A stretch of DNA of 64,000 nucleotides, taken from Liolophura sinensis (lineage: Eukaryota; Mollusca; Polyplacophora; Chitonida; Chitonidae). The notes beneath the pieces were generated by a model. The model was not told the DNA's origin. It worked only from the letters and a program-made list of their open reading frames with translations, and did no database searches. Position numbers and translations under genes: made by a program. The DNA lies in assembly GCF_032854445.1 (NCBI RefSeq), contig NC_088300.1, forward strand, positions 39,648,458-39,712,457, given 5' to 3'. Positions within the stretch are counted from its first letter, which is position 1; every line of letters begins with the position of its first letter. Shown in pieces: positions 49,330 through 60,232 of this stretch.

Positions 49330-49745
49330 TCTGAGTGTGGGGATTGGGTTGCCCGTTAGTTTGCTTGACTGATGAGGTCGTAGGTTCGAATCCCGGCAGT
49401 TCTGATGCAGTTCTGTCCGCGGGTTTGTCAGAGATTACTTTGTAGTCTGTTCACGCGTTCCTCAAGTCTTTGGTCGTGTGGCTCAAGTGAGACATCTTTA
49501 GCCCATTCTGTCAAATTAGAGTGTAGAGGTCCACTAGTTACTGGCGGAAGATCTTACGTTGGGATGCTGTTCTACCGCTAGTTCCTTTATCGACTTCTTG
49601 TCAGACTGGCAGTTACCAGACACTAGGCTCAGTGATGTGCTTTATTTGGTGTGTGTACGGCTTCATCGACTCATCTGAATTTGATCGGCGTTTTATAAGA
49701 CGAATAAAATCGAATCTGGCGTGAAACATTAATTAAATATGTAAT
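49330..49745 (+). mobile_element. tRNA-derived SINE, family 3
   Basis: GGGTTGCCCGTTAGTTTGCT followed by GAGGTCGTAGGTTCGAATCC gives a tRNA-like head with a perfect B box (GGTTCGAATCC) near 49380. A body of about 300 bp differs from family 1. The 3' end, AATCTGGCGTGAAACATTAA then TTAAAT, resembles the family 1 tail (CTTGAGTACGGCGTAAAACACCAATCAAAT). A shared 3' end suggests mobilisation by the same LINE type. The limits are approximate. Confidence 0.65.
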
Positions 49746-50894
49746 AGTAATACCGAATACAGATTTCCAAAGTTGAAGAAAACCATTTGCCCTTTGATGT
49801 ACACCTTGTACTTTCATGTTCAGTTTATCTTCTGTCTTTACAGTAGCTTAAAAGTGAAACATCGATCTTAACTGCTTTTGACTGGATTCATGAGATTGTC
49901 TCTGATCAAAGTGCATGGACAATGAAGTCGACGCTTCATACCGAATATAATCCACCCTCACACGCTAGTCTAACAATGGAACTGTTTTTTTATTTGGTGT
50001 TTATTTTTTTACTACGGTTCACTCCAGACAAGGTATTACTAATAAACACACAGTACATAGTTTTCAGCCATACGCTTGAGCTGTAGAGTATAGAATAACA
50101 ATATCCACAGAATGAAAATGACAGTCGTGTGTAGTGCCCCTCGTTCTCCACGACTCGGACAACTCATAAATATCACCGGCTGAGTATAGCTGAATTGCTA
50201 ACAGAAGCTAAAATGGTACGTGTACATGTACACCAGAAGACACGATCCCCAAATACAATCGCTGCTCTTCTCAGGAATTCGAACTTACACTGCACTGAAC
50301 TGTCCAGTCAGCCACATTCTAGGCTTTATAATGGCACAGTGACATGTGTATATTCTACATCAATAGAATTCAGTTCACCAAACTGATGACCGTGTCGGTT
50401 AACAGCAAAAGAAGTTTCCTGTCTCTGAAAAGGAGGAAATTTTATACCGAATACTGCCCGCTCTGTGGGGAATATTTGAAATGAAATATGTCGATGAAAT
50501 GACAGACTGACTCATTATACTATGAAATCAAACACCACCCTTAACTGACCATGTATTTGTTCATGTTATATGAAAGGTTACGAATACTCGCTAATTCTGT
50601 GCATCAGAACATGCTGTTCAAGTCAACGAAGAAAGAATAGAGATGGGAAATAAGGGACAATAAAGCTTTTGTCTTCTTGGAACTAGCAAGATTTTTTCAG
50701 CGTATTCTAACATATGTAAGGGGACTAGATGTATTCAAATTAAGAATCAAACGTTATGGTATATTCATTGAAAAAAATCTACAATCTGAATATAATTATG
50801 TAAAACAGTGAGCGAAGTATCCAAATTACAGTTCAGGCCGTCAACCGGTAAACAATATCCAAAGTCATTTTCCAAAAGAAAAGTTTTATCAATT
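49746..50894. other. Non-coding stretch, no gene recognised
   Basis: Unique AT-rich sequence with no gene signature. Confidence 0.45.
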
Positions 50895-50896
50895 AA

Positions 50897-51288
50897 ACTA
50901 GCATCACAATCTCACAACATAGCATCACAATCTCACAACATAACATCACAATCTCACAACATAACATCACAATCTCTCAACATAACATCACAATCTCACA
51001 TAGCATCACAGTCTCACAACATAGCATCACAATCTCACAACATAGCATCACAATCTCGCAACATAGCATCACAACCTCGCAACATAACATCACAATCTCG
51101 CAACATAGCATCACAATCTCACAACATAGCATCACAATCTCACAACATAGCATCACAATCTCACAACATAGCATCACAATCTCGCAACACAGCATCACAA
51201 CCTCGCAACATAACATCACAATCTCGCAACATAGCATCACAATCTCACAATATAGCATCACAATCTCACAACATAGCATCACAATACA
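50897..51288. repeat. Minisatellite L, 21-bp unit
   Basis: About 19 copies of AGCATCACAATCTCACAACA plus T, with A/G changes in TCTCACAAC versus TCTCGCAAC. An internal block (CCTCGCAACATAACATCACA flanked by TCTCGCAAC units) occurs twice, near 51073 and 51199, 126 bp (six units) apart, which shows a local six-unit duplication. The 163-codon plus-strand frame (50808-51299) reads a heptapeptide IASQSHN but begins at GTG, not ATG; I regard it as repeat-derived. The minus strand is open as well. Confidence 0.96.
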
Positions 51289-51394
51289 TACTTTTTTGAC
51301 GGAAGATAGTTAACTGGAAGTAGAAAGTGGGAAAGTGGTCAACAGTTTCTAGCCAGAAGGTTTTCTGTCTGTTTTTATATTTTGTTTCTCCACA

Positions 51395-51625
51395 CGTATA
51401 TTTTTAATTTATTTTGATTGGTGATTAATGCAGCGTTCAAGAGCTTTCCAATTACAAGTATATTACGGCCGTCAGGTTTTTGGGTGGAGGAAGCCGGAGT
51501 GTTCGGAGGAAATCACTCTTATTTGAAGCCACAGTCGAATCAAAGACAGTTGGATTCGAAAACGTGCCCCTCTTAGTCAAAGCTTTGATACAAGTCGTCT
51601 ATCGACATTTTTTCTGAGCCACTGC
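51395..51625 (-). mobile_element. tRNA-derived SINE, family 4, degenerate
   Basis: Tail TTAATTTATTTTGATTGGTG, then ATTAATGCAGCGTTCAAGAG, a core with GTCAGGTTTTTGGGTGGAGG and AAGCCGGAGTGTTCGGAGGA, and GTTGGATTCGAAAACGTGCC, which on the minus strand is a degraded B box. The tail resembles that of family 1 but the core differs. Confidence 0.65.
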
Positions 51626-53249
51626 ATATAGCTGACGGGTTAATACTGCCAAATTACCATCTGTACCATCTCCACGTTTAACGGAGGAAGATGGCACTTT
51701 ATTCCAGAATTTCATGTATGCCATGTAAATCACTAGATTATTTAACCTGGACATATCTGGTGATCTGACCCAGTTTTGTGACTGTACTAGTGCTTGTTAT
51801 TCAGCTCAACTCAACAGAACGCCAGTTTTTGCTAACAAGCCACGTTTATGGCCACGGACAAACGAGAGTACTGCAGGCGAATGTTTCTCGTTCCAAATTC
51901 AATGCAATTATGCCGCGAAATTTGAGTGGACTGTTTGAGACATTGGCACTGGTCAAGGCTGTGTGTAATTTGGGTATGACTTATTAAATTGACCATTTCT
52001 ATGCTGTTGGAAAGAGAACATGAATAGTTTATGAATAGTTTGCTCAGCTTATCAGCAGTACGACGTGCATACAGCGCCCGCCTGCCCACTGTTCTCAGCA
52101 AATGAACCAAACCGATTGCAGCAGTCTAGAGAAGATAATGGCAAAGGGTTAAGTAGTGGCTTAGGCCGCCATTACCAGCGTTCCTTTTAAATAAGTAATG
52201 GCCTCGTCGGTTAATTCCCAACGGCCAGCATCTTTCTCCTCTCTACAGTGTACTACAACTGCTTACTGCTCTTTGATAACTGCTCAGGCCTAGAGCACGA
52301 TTGCGTCATTCTTGTTTAACCTGCAGCTGATGATCCGTAACCTTTAAATCTGACAGCCATGGTGCACTAGAGATGTTTTTAGGGCAGCGTATTATTTACC
52401 TAAAAACAATAAATAGATAAATAACAAATAAACAAAATAAAAAAAAAAACAAAGAAATAAATGAATAAATAAAATCGCGGGTCACTATAAAAGCTATTTG
52501 CTTTTGTTCCGTTAACGCGGACCAGCTTTAAAGCCGTTTGCCTTTTCGTCATTCTTCGGGGAAGGAAGTTTATTAATAAGCTGAACATCTCTATTCACCG
52601 TAAACCTATTTATTACAGAAATGACAGATTATTCCAGGCTGACGTATTACTCGAGGAAATTGACCCTTTCCGCTGTAGCTGGTTTTCACAATGCCAGCGT
52701 CACATCTAATGCCTGTGTCATACTTAAAACCAAATTAAAGGGTTACACTGATTTGAACGGACGCATTCTAGTAGCGAAAGTCAATATCTATGGTAACGAA
52801 AGATAAGCACGCTTCTGTGTAAACGTGTCTTCACACAGTTCGTTTGTCTTAAGGTTACAAGAGTGCACTGACTTTCCTGACTATTTATATACTAAATTTG
52901 TTAGCTTTAACCTCAAAAATACATTTCCCCTAACCTGTGCGTGGTACCATGCCATACCGCCACATGCAGCTTGCACTTTTCTCTACAACATAAAAAAATA
53001 TCAGTCTATATGAGGGGGTGGGTAGTAACATGGCCAAAAAGTTTTCATTTCTATCCAAAACAGACAAAATTCTGATGTATTTTAACGATGTGTGAAATAG
53101 CTGAGCAGACATTTATGGTGTATCGACAATATTCAGTCAGTGCTCCTTCACTATTTAGTTCCGAGGCAACGATTTTGGACCTAATTTCACGAACTGCGCA
53201 TGTGTGGGCTTAAAATCTCATGCATGTCTGACATCCTATAAATGTGGGA
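51626..53249. other. Non-coding stretch with A-rich tract
   Basis: No gene recognised. An A-rich run with scattered AAATA units lies at about 52400-52475 and may be the tail of an old element. Confidence 0.45.
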
Positions 53250-53250
53250 G

Positions 53251-53435
53251 GGGCCTCTGTGGCGTTAGAGGTTAGTGGGATGATGCAGCACAATGACCCA
53301 GAAGCCTGACCCTTGTGAGTTCGTACTGACTTCCTCTCAGGTCGTTCTTGAGAACGACTGACAGCAACCAGCGGATGGGCGTGGGTTTCCGTCAGGCTCT
53401 ACCCAATTTCCTCCCACCATAATGTTGTAAAATGT
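53251..53435 (+). mobile_element. SINE, family 1, 3'-truncated degenerate copy
   Basis: GAGGGGCCTCTGTGGCGTTA is the family 1 tRNA-like head, followed by GCACAATGACCCAGAAGCCT, GTGAGTTCGTACTGACTTCC (degraded B box), AACCAGCGGATGGGCGTGGG and TTTCCTCCCACCATAATGTT. The tail region is absent. A perfect short inverted repeat, GTCGTTCT-TG-AGAACGAC, lies within it near 53341. To its right a small ACCTCCAGTAAATGT duplication is seen. Confidence 0.85.
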
Positions 53436-56296
53436 TGTACATTTAATTGGTAAACGTGGCTACCTCCAGTAAATGTGGTGACCTCCAGTAAATGTAGGAC
53501 GTCCCGTGACATCTGACCATGATGAATGGGACTGCAAACATCATTGTAACAACTAAGGCTGAGGTGTAGATTAACAAATTTTCTGAATTTGAATCAATCC
53601 ATCGAGATTAATCTCATAACTTTCATAGCCAAAAACATGTCCAACGTTTCCATTGTGAGACTGTGTTTCTCTGTGTCACCTTATGATGCTATGAGAACCG
53701 TCGTGATACAGTGAAATAAGTCAACAAATTCGACATGGATTATATAGAGAGAAAAGAAATAAAGAAACCAGAAAACTTTCGAGACTTTTTCCGTAATTAT
53801 ATTCCGACTGTAGATTTTCTTCGGTTTTTTTTTCAACTAATGTATTACTCCAAGCTTGAAGCTGTACATACACGTACATATGGCACCACGGAACACCGAT
53901 GGTATCTATAGACAACAATGGTGAGTTATAACAAACTCATAAAATTGATAAACACAAATGTACTCAAAAAATATCACAGAGGACGATAAACTTACAGCTA
54001 AACAGTAGGGGGGAAATGTAAATGGATTTCTGTATACGTATGGTTCAGATTTTAAAAATCGATTCATAGACTATGATCTCAGCTAATCGATAGGTTTTAA
54101 TTTTTCGTTAAATAGTGTCAATAGCAATAGCTTGAACCTCTGCAAAGGGGATACTTTAAAGAAATGTGATAATTGTACTTTCTTTAATATGTCGGCTACC
54201 GCGGACGATACTGTGATACTCATTGGCGATGTACGTTGAAGGGAGCAATTAATAATAACTGTTTTATTGTTACCCCTATCAAGACTGTTGGTTAGGTTTA
54301 TTGGTTATTCTTATTGCGTAACTGTTGTTTAACGCCATACTCAGAATTTCTGCTAGAAAATCTCTCAATTTAATGCCCAGAAAATGTCACCATATGCCAC
54401 AGTACGGTGTCCACCCCACTACTGTATCTGTCGTTTCCAGTGAATATGAACTTTGTCTTGAACGCGGCTCAAAAGAAATGCAGATTTTCACTGACACGTA
54501 ATTCCATACTCTGAAAAAACCAATGTTTAACATTTAAACATCTCTTTGCAACAGATAATAAACGTGCCTAATGTTTAATTGTAACATGTTTAATACTTAA
54601 ACACTTAAAAATGTTTACCCAACAACTGATAATAAGGCCGCTTTATAATGTTGATCATATACACTGAAAACTTTAAATCACTCCGTTTAAGCAATAAACC
54701 CAGTCAATTTATTACATAAATTATTGCATTTATACTATAAAAACGAGCATGTATTTATAAAATAAATTAATATATTTATGAAACATACGCGCGTATCTAA
54801 AAAATAAACACACCTTGAACTTGTTAAAATTAAGAATTCATAATAGTGTGTGCGCGTGTTATCGTTCAAAATAGTTTATGGATTTCCTAAAAAAACGGAT
54901 CAAATTATAGCTTTGTGAAAAGAATCATTTTAACGCTCTAAATAGTATAGGTACGAGTCCGATATTTACTGAAAGGCGTTAATTTGTTAAGCAAGTTCAT
55001 TATCTGTTGCAGAGATATGTTTAAATGATAAACATTTGTTTTTTCAGTGTACTGTAATATGAAAACCTCACACTGAAAATAGCGTGGGATCTCTGCAATA
55101 AAGTGCACTGCTAGCCCATAAACATCTCGTCTGATTTCTCCCACAGGAAATTGCCTCTGATCCATTTCCTTCTCTCATCTTCAGACTACAGATTTTTACT
55201 CTTTTTCTATTTTAAGAATAATGCATACATTTCTCACCGTTCTTCCCATGTAGCATAATCCTGGGGTAGCTCCTTAAATCATTTCATCACATAACGGTTA
55301 AATATGCTATGTGCGCCAAAACGTACCAATATTACGCACACGATTAAAACAATACAATACACCTATCAGCTTTTTTCTTGGAAATTAACAATTTTACTCG
55401 ATTACTTAAAATTAGAGACATCTCCTTTAAAATCTTCTTTGAGTATTACACTGCCTGGATTTAACAGTCTTATCAGTCGTACAATGAATATTTCACTCTA
55501 ATTTGAGACTAATTTTATTTTGTAAACGTCCTGATAGAGATGAAGAATATCAATTTATGCGTGTGTGTGCTAATAACATGGACTGTAGTTGAGGATGTTC
55601 ACAGCAGGAGGCTGCCATTGCGAAGAGGAACGCGTATGCTAAAATTGGTGACTGAATGGTTCCCTTGCATGTAGAGGTTGACACAACTTCCAGTGAATAC
55701 TCATTAACTTCCTGTTACCCCGTTATCCCGTTGACTTACTCTTAACAGAGGACACAACCAATAAGCGGGCGGCGGCCCGGATTATAAGTGATGCATTTAG
55801 TCCGTGCCGTAAAACGGCGCATATGCTTCCTACAACGTTCTGCGTGAACAAGTAAACAGCAATTGGTATACAAAGGATATATTTTAGCAAATACATTTAT
55901 CTTTGGGAAGGGACAGTAAATGTTGTTTAAAAGTCGACGACAGTTAAGAAAAAAATGAGCAGACCTCATCTACTTGATTATAGCAAGATATAGTTTAGAT
56001 GACAAACAGTACAGAAATATCGATAATATTTGATTTTCGATTTCAACATTTAAAGGAGGGCTCCAGAATAAAATGTTGCTGTATAAATTGTTGAAAGTGA
56101 CTACAAAAACGATTCCTTTGAGGCCATATAACTGTATGTGCAAAGCCCCTGTATATCACAGGAAAAGTATTGAAATGGATCCTACCCTTCTACTCACTCA
56201 TACAGATTGTCATCATGGCCGAAGTGATGACGTCATGCCGTCACTGCCTGAATTTTCTTGCGCAAGCAATGGTGTGATGATAACTGTTTTTTTTTT
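53436..56296. other. Non-coding stretch, no gene recognised
   Basis: AT-rich, especially 54500-54900. GCGTAACTGTTGTTTAACGC at 54317 may be a last trace of a SINE tail on the minus strand. The 129-codon plus-strand frame at 56073-56462 has no signature and lies antisense to the probable 3' UTR of receptor 2; I do not call it a gene. Confidence 0.4.
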
Positions 56297-56302
56297 TTTA
56301 AT
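56297..56302 (-). terminator. Candidate polyadenylation signal of receptor 2 (ATTAAA)
   Basis: TTTAAT on the plus strand is ATTAAA, a common variant signal, on the minus strand, about 245 bases after the receptor stop codon. It sits next to a T run (A run on the minus strand). No canonical AATAAA lies closer. Weak evidence. Confidence 0.25.
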
Positions 56303-56546
56303 TTTACCAGTCGTGACGACATGGCGTCTTAAAGGCAGCCATCAGCCAATAATTTTGATCAGTTGTATCTTGTTTTCTTTTTTAAATCGAATTTTTTCTT
56401 TGTGTTTTTCAATAAAGCTTTCCAATCATGATTTCTGGAACTCCCCTTTCAAAAACTTGTAACACCCCGACACAAACTCCTCTGTCAAAAACTTGCAACA
56501 CCCCATCAAATGGACAATTCTCTGTCAGTTTTCTGGCCGGTTCACA

Positions 56547-57572
56547 TCAAAGGCTCGTGTTGCTGTCTTGATAGCTACGGTGCTTGCCTGAAACGTCACA
56601 AAATATAAGCTTCTTAAAAGCTGCCCGAAAATCGCGATTCATGTAAGCGTATATAAAGGGGTTCATACAGCTATTAGCATACCCTAACCACGTGATCAAG
56701 GAGACCTGTAACAACGACAGCTGGCAGCTCGGACAGAATGGCATAATGATGTACATGAGGAAAAAGGGTAACCAAGACACGCTAAATATGCCCATTATAA
56801 TTCCCAGTGTCTGAATGGCCTTGTTGTCACGGGTGTGGCGTCGGTTAAACTGCTGCTTCATCTTAATGGTGCCGTCTTGCCGGACATACACGGCCGACTC
56901 CTGTAGTTTTAAGGCGTGGGCTTGCCGCTTGGCGATCCGGAGAATGTAGGCGTATGCCACGGTGAGAAAAGTGAAGGGGATAAAGAAGGAAGTACAGGAG
57001 GAGAGAATGGCATACACGATGTTGACAGTGAGATCACAATTATCCATGTCTTTGTACAGAGTACTGAGGTCGTCGGTGAACCAACCCAGATATATGGGCA
57101 CAAAGGAAATAGCGATACTGCAGCCCCAAGAAGATGATATCATCACACACAATCTACGATTGGTCATTTTGTTCCTGTAATTCAGGGGGTTGATGATAGC
57201 CCAAAATCTATCCAGAGCAATACAGCAGATATGAAGAATGGACGCCGTACAGCACATTACATCACATGACCTCCAAAAGTAACAGAAAGTCCATCCAAAT
57301 GGCCATTTACCGAATATATCGTACATAAGCGAGAACGGCATGACGAGGAAAGCGACGGTGAGGTCGGCCACTGCTAAGCTCATCACGATGTAGTTTGTGC
57401 AGTTTCTCATACGCCGGTAAAATCCAACAGCAGCTACTACAAGAAAATTACCAACAACTGTCAGCAGAATCATGAAACTATAAAGAAATCCCAGCGTCAT
57501 GCGTATGGTAAAATCAAATTCTGCCGAACCCCGTGTGGACGTATCGTTGTCATACAACTCCTTGTTCTCCAT
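56547..57572 (-). CDS. Biogenic amine G-protein-coupled receptor, copy 2 (D1 / beta-adrenergic-like octopamine group)
   Basis: Class A seven-helix plasma-membrane receptor of 341 residues in one exon, starting at an ATG with G at -3 and +4. Landmarks: N-glycosylation site N9-D-T; N1.50 = N42; D2.50 = D70; C97-C179 disulphide; D3.32 = D104; S191, S192 and S195 at 5.42, 5.43 and 5.46; WLPFF at 267-271; CPSC in the third outer loop; NPFIY at 304-308. As in copy 1, residues 121-123 read DRF. A hand alignment with copy 1 over 300 core residues shows 228 identities and no gap; most of the 72 differences lie in the third inner loop and in ICL2/ECL2. DNA differences are mostly at third codon positions, so the duplication is old and both copies appear to be under selection. 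The ligand may be dopamine, octopamine or tyramine. Cys325 after TM7 could be palmitoylated. Confidence 0.96.
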   Translation of the reverse strand: MENKELYDNDTSTRGSAEFDFTIRMTLGFLYSFMILLTVVGNFLVVAAVGFYRRMRNCTNYIVMSLAVADLTVAFLVMPFSLMYDIFGKWPFGWTFCYFWRSCDVMCCTASILHICCIALDRFWAIINPLNYRNKMTNRRLCVMISSSWGCSIAISFVPIYLGWFTDDLSTLYKDMDNCDLTVNIVYAILSSCTSFFIPFTFLTVAYAYILRIAKRQAHALKLQESAVYVRQDGTIKMKQQFNRRHTRDNKAIQTLGIIMGIFSVSWLPFFLMYIIMPFCPSCQLSLLQVSLITWLGYANSCMNPFIYAYMNRDFRAAFKKLIFCDVSGKHRSYQDSNTSL

Positions 57573-58110
57573 CTCTGTTTCTGTGTGAGTTGTGGTGAAG
57601 GCTTGATGTCAAAAACCACATATAACACCAGGTGAGCTGTTGCATAAGGTAAAGGCAGAATTCAGGAAAAAAACACAACAAACCGTGCTTACGTGGGGAA
57701 CCCTGCTTGTAAGTTGCACACTTCTCACTGTTTGTGAAGAATGTAGAGAAAGTGGCGAATGAAATAATGCGCTTACAGACAAGATAACCACCACAGGAAG
57801 AAGCTACTCGTTTAGTGAATCATCCTAATCTGGCATTGAACAGCATAGTCTGTTGACATTCTGCTCTAACTGCGGGATATCCTGACAATAGTCTCATAGC
57901 CTCAGCCAACTGATTTGTCACTGCGCGCGTATTTCTTGCTGCTATGCGGCGCTCTTCCTCGAGGCGCTGCTAGGACGCCACGAAATCATCGGACAGAGCG
58001 AACTGGGCAGATCTAAACGAGCAGCCTGTCTCTTCTCTGTCTCCACCATCGATCAACGCCCAGTGTGAGGGGCGCATTGCTGAGGATTACCGAGGCGCGC
58101 TGATTGGTCA
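57573..58110 (-). promoter_or_regulatory. CpG-rich upstream region of receptor 2 with CCAAT box
   Basis: From about 57920 to 58110 the sequence is GC-richer and much denser in CpG than its surroundings (CTGCGCGCGTATTTC, GCGGCGCTC, CCTCGAGGCGCTG and others). On the minus strand it contains GACCAATCAGCGCGCC; the CCAATCA core is at 58101-58107 and fits the NF-Y consensus. This would place a transcription start a few hundred bases upstream of the ATG. A 5' UTR intron cannot be excluded: CTCACACAG followed by AAACAGAG just before the ATG could be an acceptor. Confidence 0.4.
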
Positions 58111-58430
58111 ATAGATTGAGACCTACCATTATGTATTATGACAACAAGAAAAAAGACAATCGAAATAAAATGCACGTGTTTATTGATCAGTTACGTAATG
58201 TTCTATATGATATATAATATCGTTGAAAAACAAAAACAGCTGAATTATGTGGTGTATTTCTGGAAGGAAAACACAGTGATACAAACGCGAACAAACGTTT
58301 ATCAATAGTATAAAATGTCCATGTAATCCTTTCGACATATAAGACTTCACGGCGGTCAATTCTGTGGCTGTAGCCCAGAAGGTCGTCAGGACCATCTAGA
58401 TGGTGGAAACTATTGTCTTTTCTGGCTAAT
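58111..58430. other. Non-coding stretch, no gene recognised
   Basis: Unique sequence with overlapping short minus-strand frames and no signature. Confidence 0.4.
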
Positions 58431-58530
58431 GTCCATTTTCGTCCATACACAGGCATGTCCGCACTCGAATAGGCGAAACATCCTTGAGTGTCAAATTAAA
58501 CTCCACTCAAATAGATAGATAAATAGATTA
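58431..58530 (+). mobile_element. Possible SINE tail, family 1, strongly degraded
   Basis: GGCGAAACATCCTTGAGTGT, then CAAATTAAACTCCACTCAAA and TAGATAGATAAATAGATT follow the order of the family 1 3' end (GTGAAATATTCTTGAGTACG, AACACCAATCAAATAAATAA). Confidence 0.5.
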
Positions 58531-60040
58531 GAGAGACATTGCACATTCCCGCTGGCAAATTCATGGGGCTTATCTTAAGGGTTTGGTTAAGCATCATCAG
58601 CCGCAAGGCCGCGAGAGGCTGGACATCTACCTTTAAGCAAAAAAGAAAAAAAAAGAGAACAGTGAAAGTGCACCAGAAGGTTTCAGACATTACATACTGA
58701 TTTCATCGTGAAGCGAGTCGTTATGTCACACTTATATAAGTAAAGTGTGTCAGGTGAAACTGCAGTAATAAAACTGTCAAGTGAAGGCCACCGACAGGAC
58801 AATAAAGACAAATAGCTCCTGTATCTCTGTGTTTATTGCCATATCGCATGATACATACACAGCCTATATAACATGTGGATGTTGTGTGTGCCTTTCTTTA
58901 TACAGTCGGGATTTTTTGTGTGGACCTTTGAGAAGAGTAGAGTATACCCGTGAGTAGAGGTGAGGCAGAAATTAAATCTACGTTTCACATTTCAAAGGTT
59001 ATGTAGGTAGGTGCTTAAACAGAAATACATCGTATCCCGGGGCACATTGGCAGTATTTCTTGACTGTGAAGTACTAAAGCTTTGTTGCATGATAATACAT
59101 ATTTTAAGTAACTACTTTGGGGCAAGTGTTATCAAGATATTCGCCGGAACAGAACAAGTGTATCTTTCCCTTGACCTGGAACCGAAAGCTACATAGTGTT
59201 AAAATTGAATGAGGGACGTTAGGATTGCGTGAGAGGCATTATAAGATTGGCAATCACCACTGGAAACCATGCAGGCCTACTACATACACAGGGTATCACA
59301 GCGCTGACAGACTGGTTTTCACCGTGCACTCCATAGTGGCGACTCGGTGTCATGGCCATTTTTTTCAATGTGCTTGGTAGCTCAATCTTTTACCCTGACA
59401 CTTATACAAGAGAAACCGGAAGTGCGCCGTCGTGTCACTCCATATGCCAAAAAAAAAAAGAATGGAAACGTGGTTAAAGAAATTCCTCCTGCCCGGCTGG
59501 TTAAAATTTGAGAGTTCAGTTCACAATTAGGCTAAAGGTCTCAGTTCTGGGATCAGTTCAAATGACGCGTACTTTAAAGATGGTCAGTTGGCCTAATTTA
59601 AAGGGAACATATTTCCAACTTGAACACATCAGTTTTACGTGTCCTAGATAGACAAGTGTGTTACACATAATTAAAAAGTACTGTAGTATCCGGGACGCGG
59701 TGAGTGAGATCGTTCATGCAAACGGCGTCAGGGTAAAGCGGAATAACGTCAGCTGTAACTTGTCCACAGACTGTCAACAAAAGATGAGGACACGAACTCT
59801 TGAAATTCAGTCATCCCTTTTTACTGACAAAAGATTTTCTGGCCATGTTTCACTTGAAGCTTTAAATGCGTTTCTGATAAGTTTAAATTACAATTGCCAA
59901 GATATTTTCATTTGACAGCGCAGTTGCGGTTTCCTGAGAGGAATCTGTTTTCAAATGTCTGGCAATATATCATGTAGTAAGACATTTGCGCAGAGAATAA
60001 CGTCATTCTCATCAGGTCAACACCTGCCGTTGTTCGCCTT
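58531..60040. other. Non-coding stretch, no gene recognised
   Basis: Unique sequence. The short frames carry no recognisable signature. An A10 run lies near 59450. Confidence 0.45.
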
Positions 60041-60043
60041 GGA

Positions 60044-60232
60044 TTTCACCCTGCAACTCGTGATTTCGCCTTGTAATGCGGGGTTTTGTCCCGCAACTCG
60101 GGATTCCGCCTGGTAATGCGGGAGTTTGCCCTGTAACTCGGGAGGTCACATGGCGGTGCGGGATTTCGCCCTGCAACTCGGGATTTCGTCTTGTAATGCT
60201 GGATTTTGTCCTGTATCTCGGGATTTCTCAAG
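60044..60232. repeat. Minisatellite M, 40-bp dimer of two 20-bp half units
   Basis: Half units CCTTGTAATGCGGGATTTTG and TCCTGCAACTCGGGATTTCG alternate; about 4.5 dimers are present. The two half units are themselves alike, so the 40-bp unit arose from a 20-bp ancestor. Frames on both strands are repeat-derived. Confidence 0.9.

Noticed and set aside
49370-49400. Possible tRNA gene around the perfect B box
   Set aside because: The T stem and acceptor stem do not pair and the sequence continues into a SINE-like body; it is a tRNA-derived element head.
50808-51299. 163-codon frame with heptapeptide repeats
   Set aside because: It starts at GTG and consists mostly of the 21-bp array; the antisense strand is open as well.
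56073-56462. 129-codon plus-strand frame next to receptor 2
   Set aside because: It crosses a T13-type run coding for poly-Phe, has no signature, and lies antisense to the likely receptor 3' UTR.
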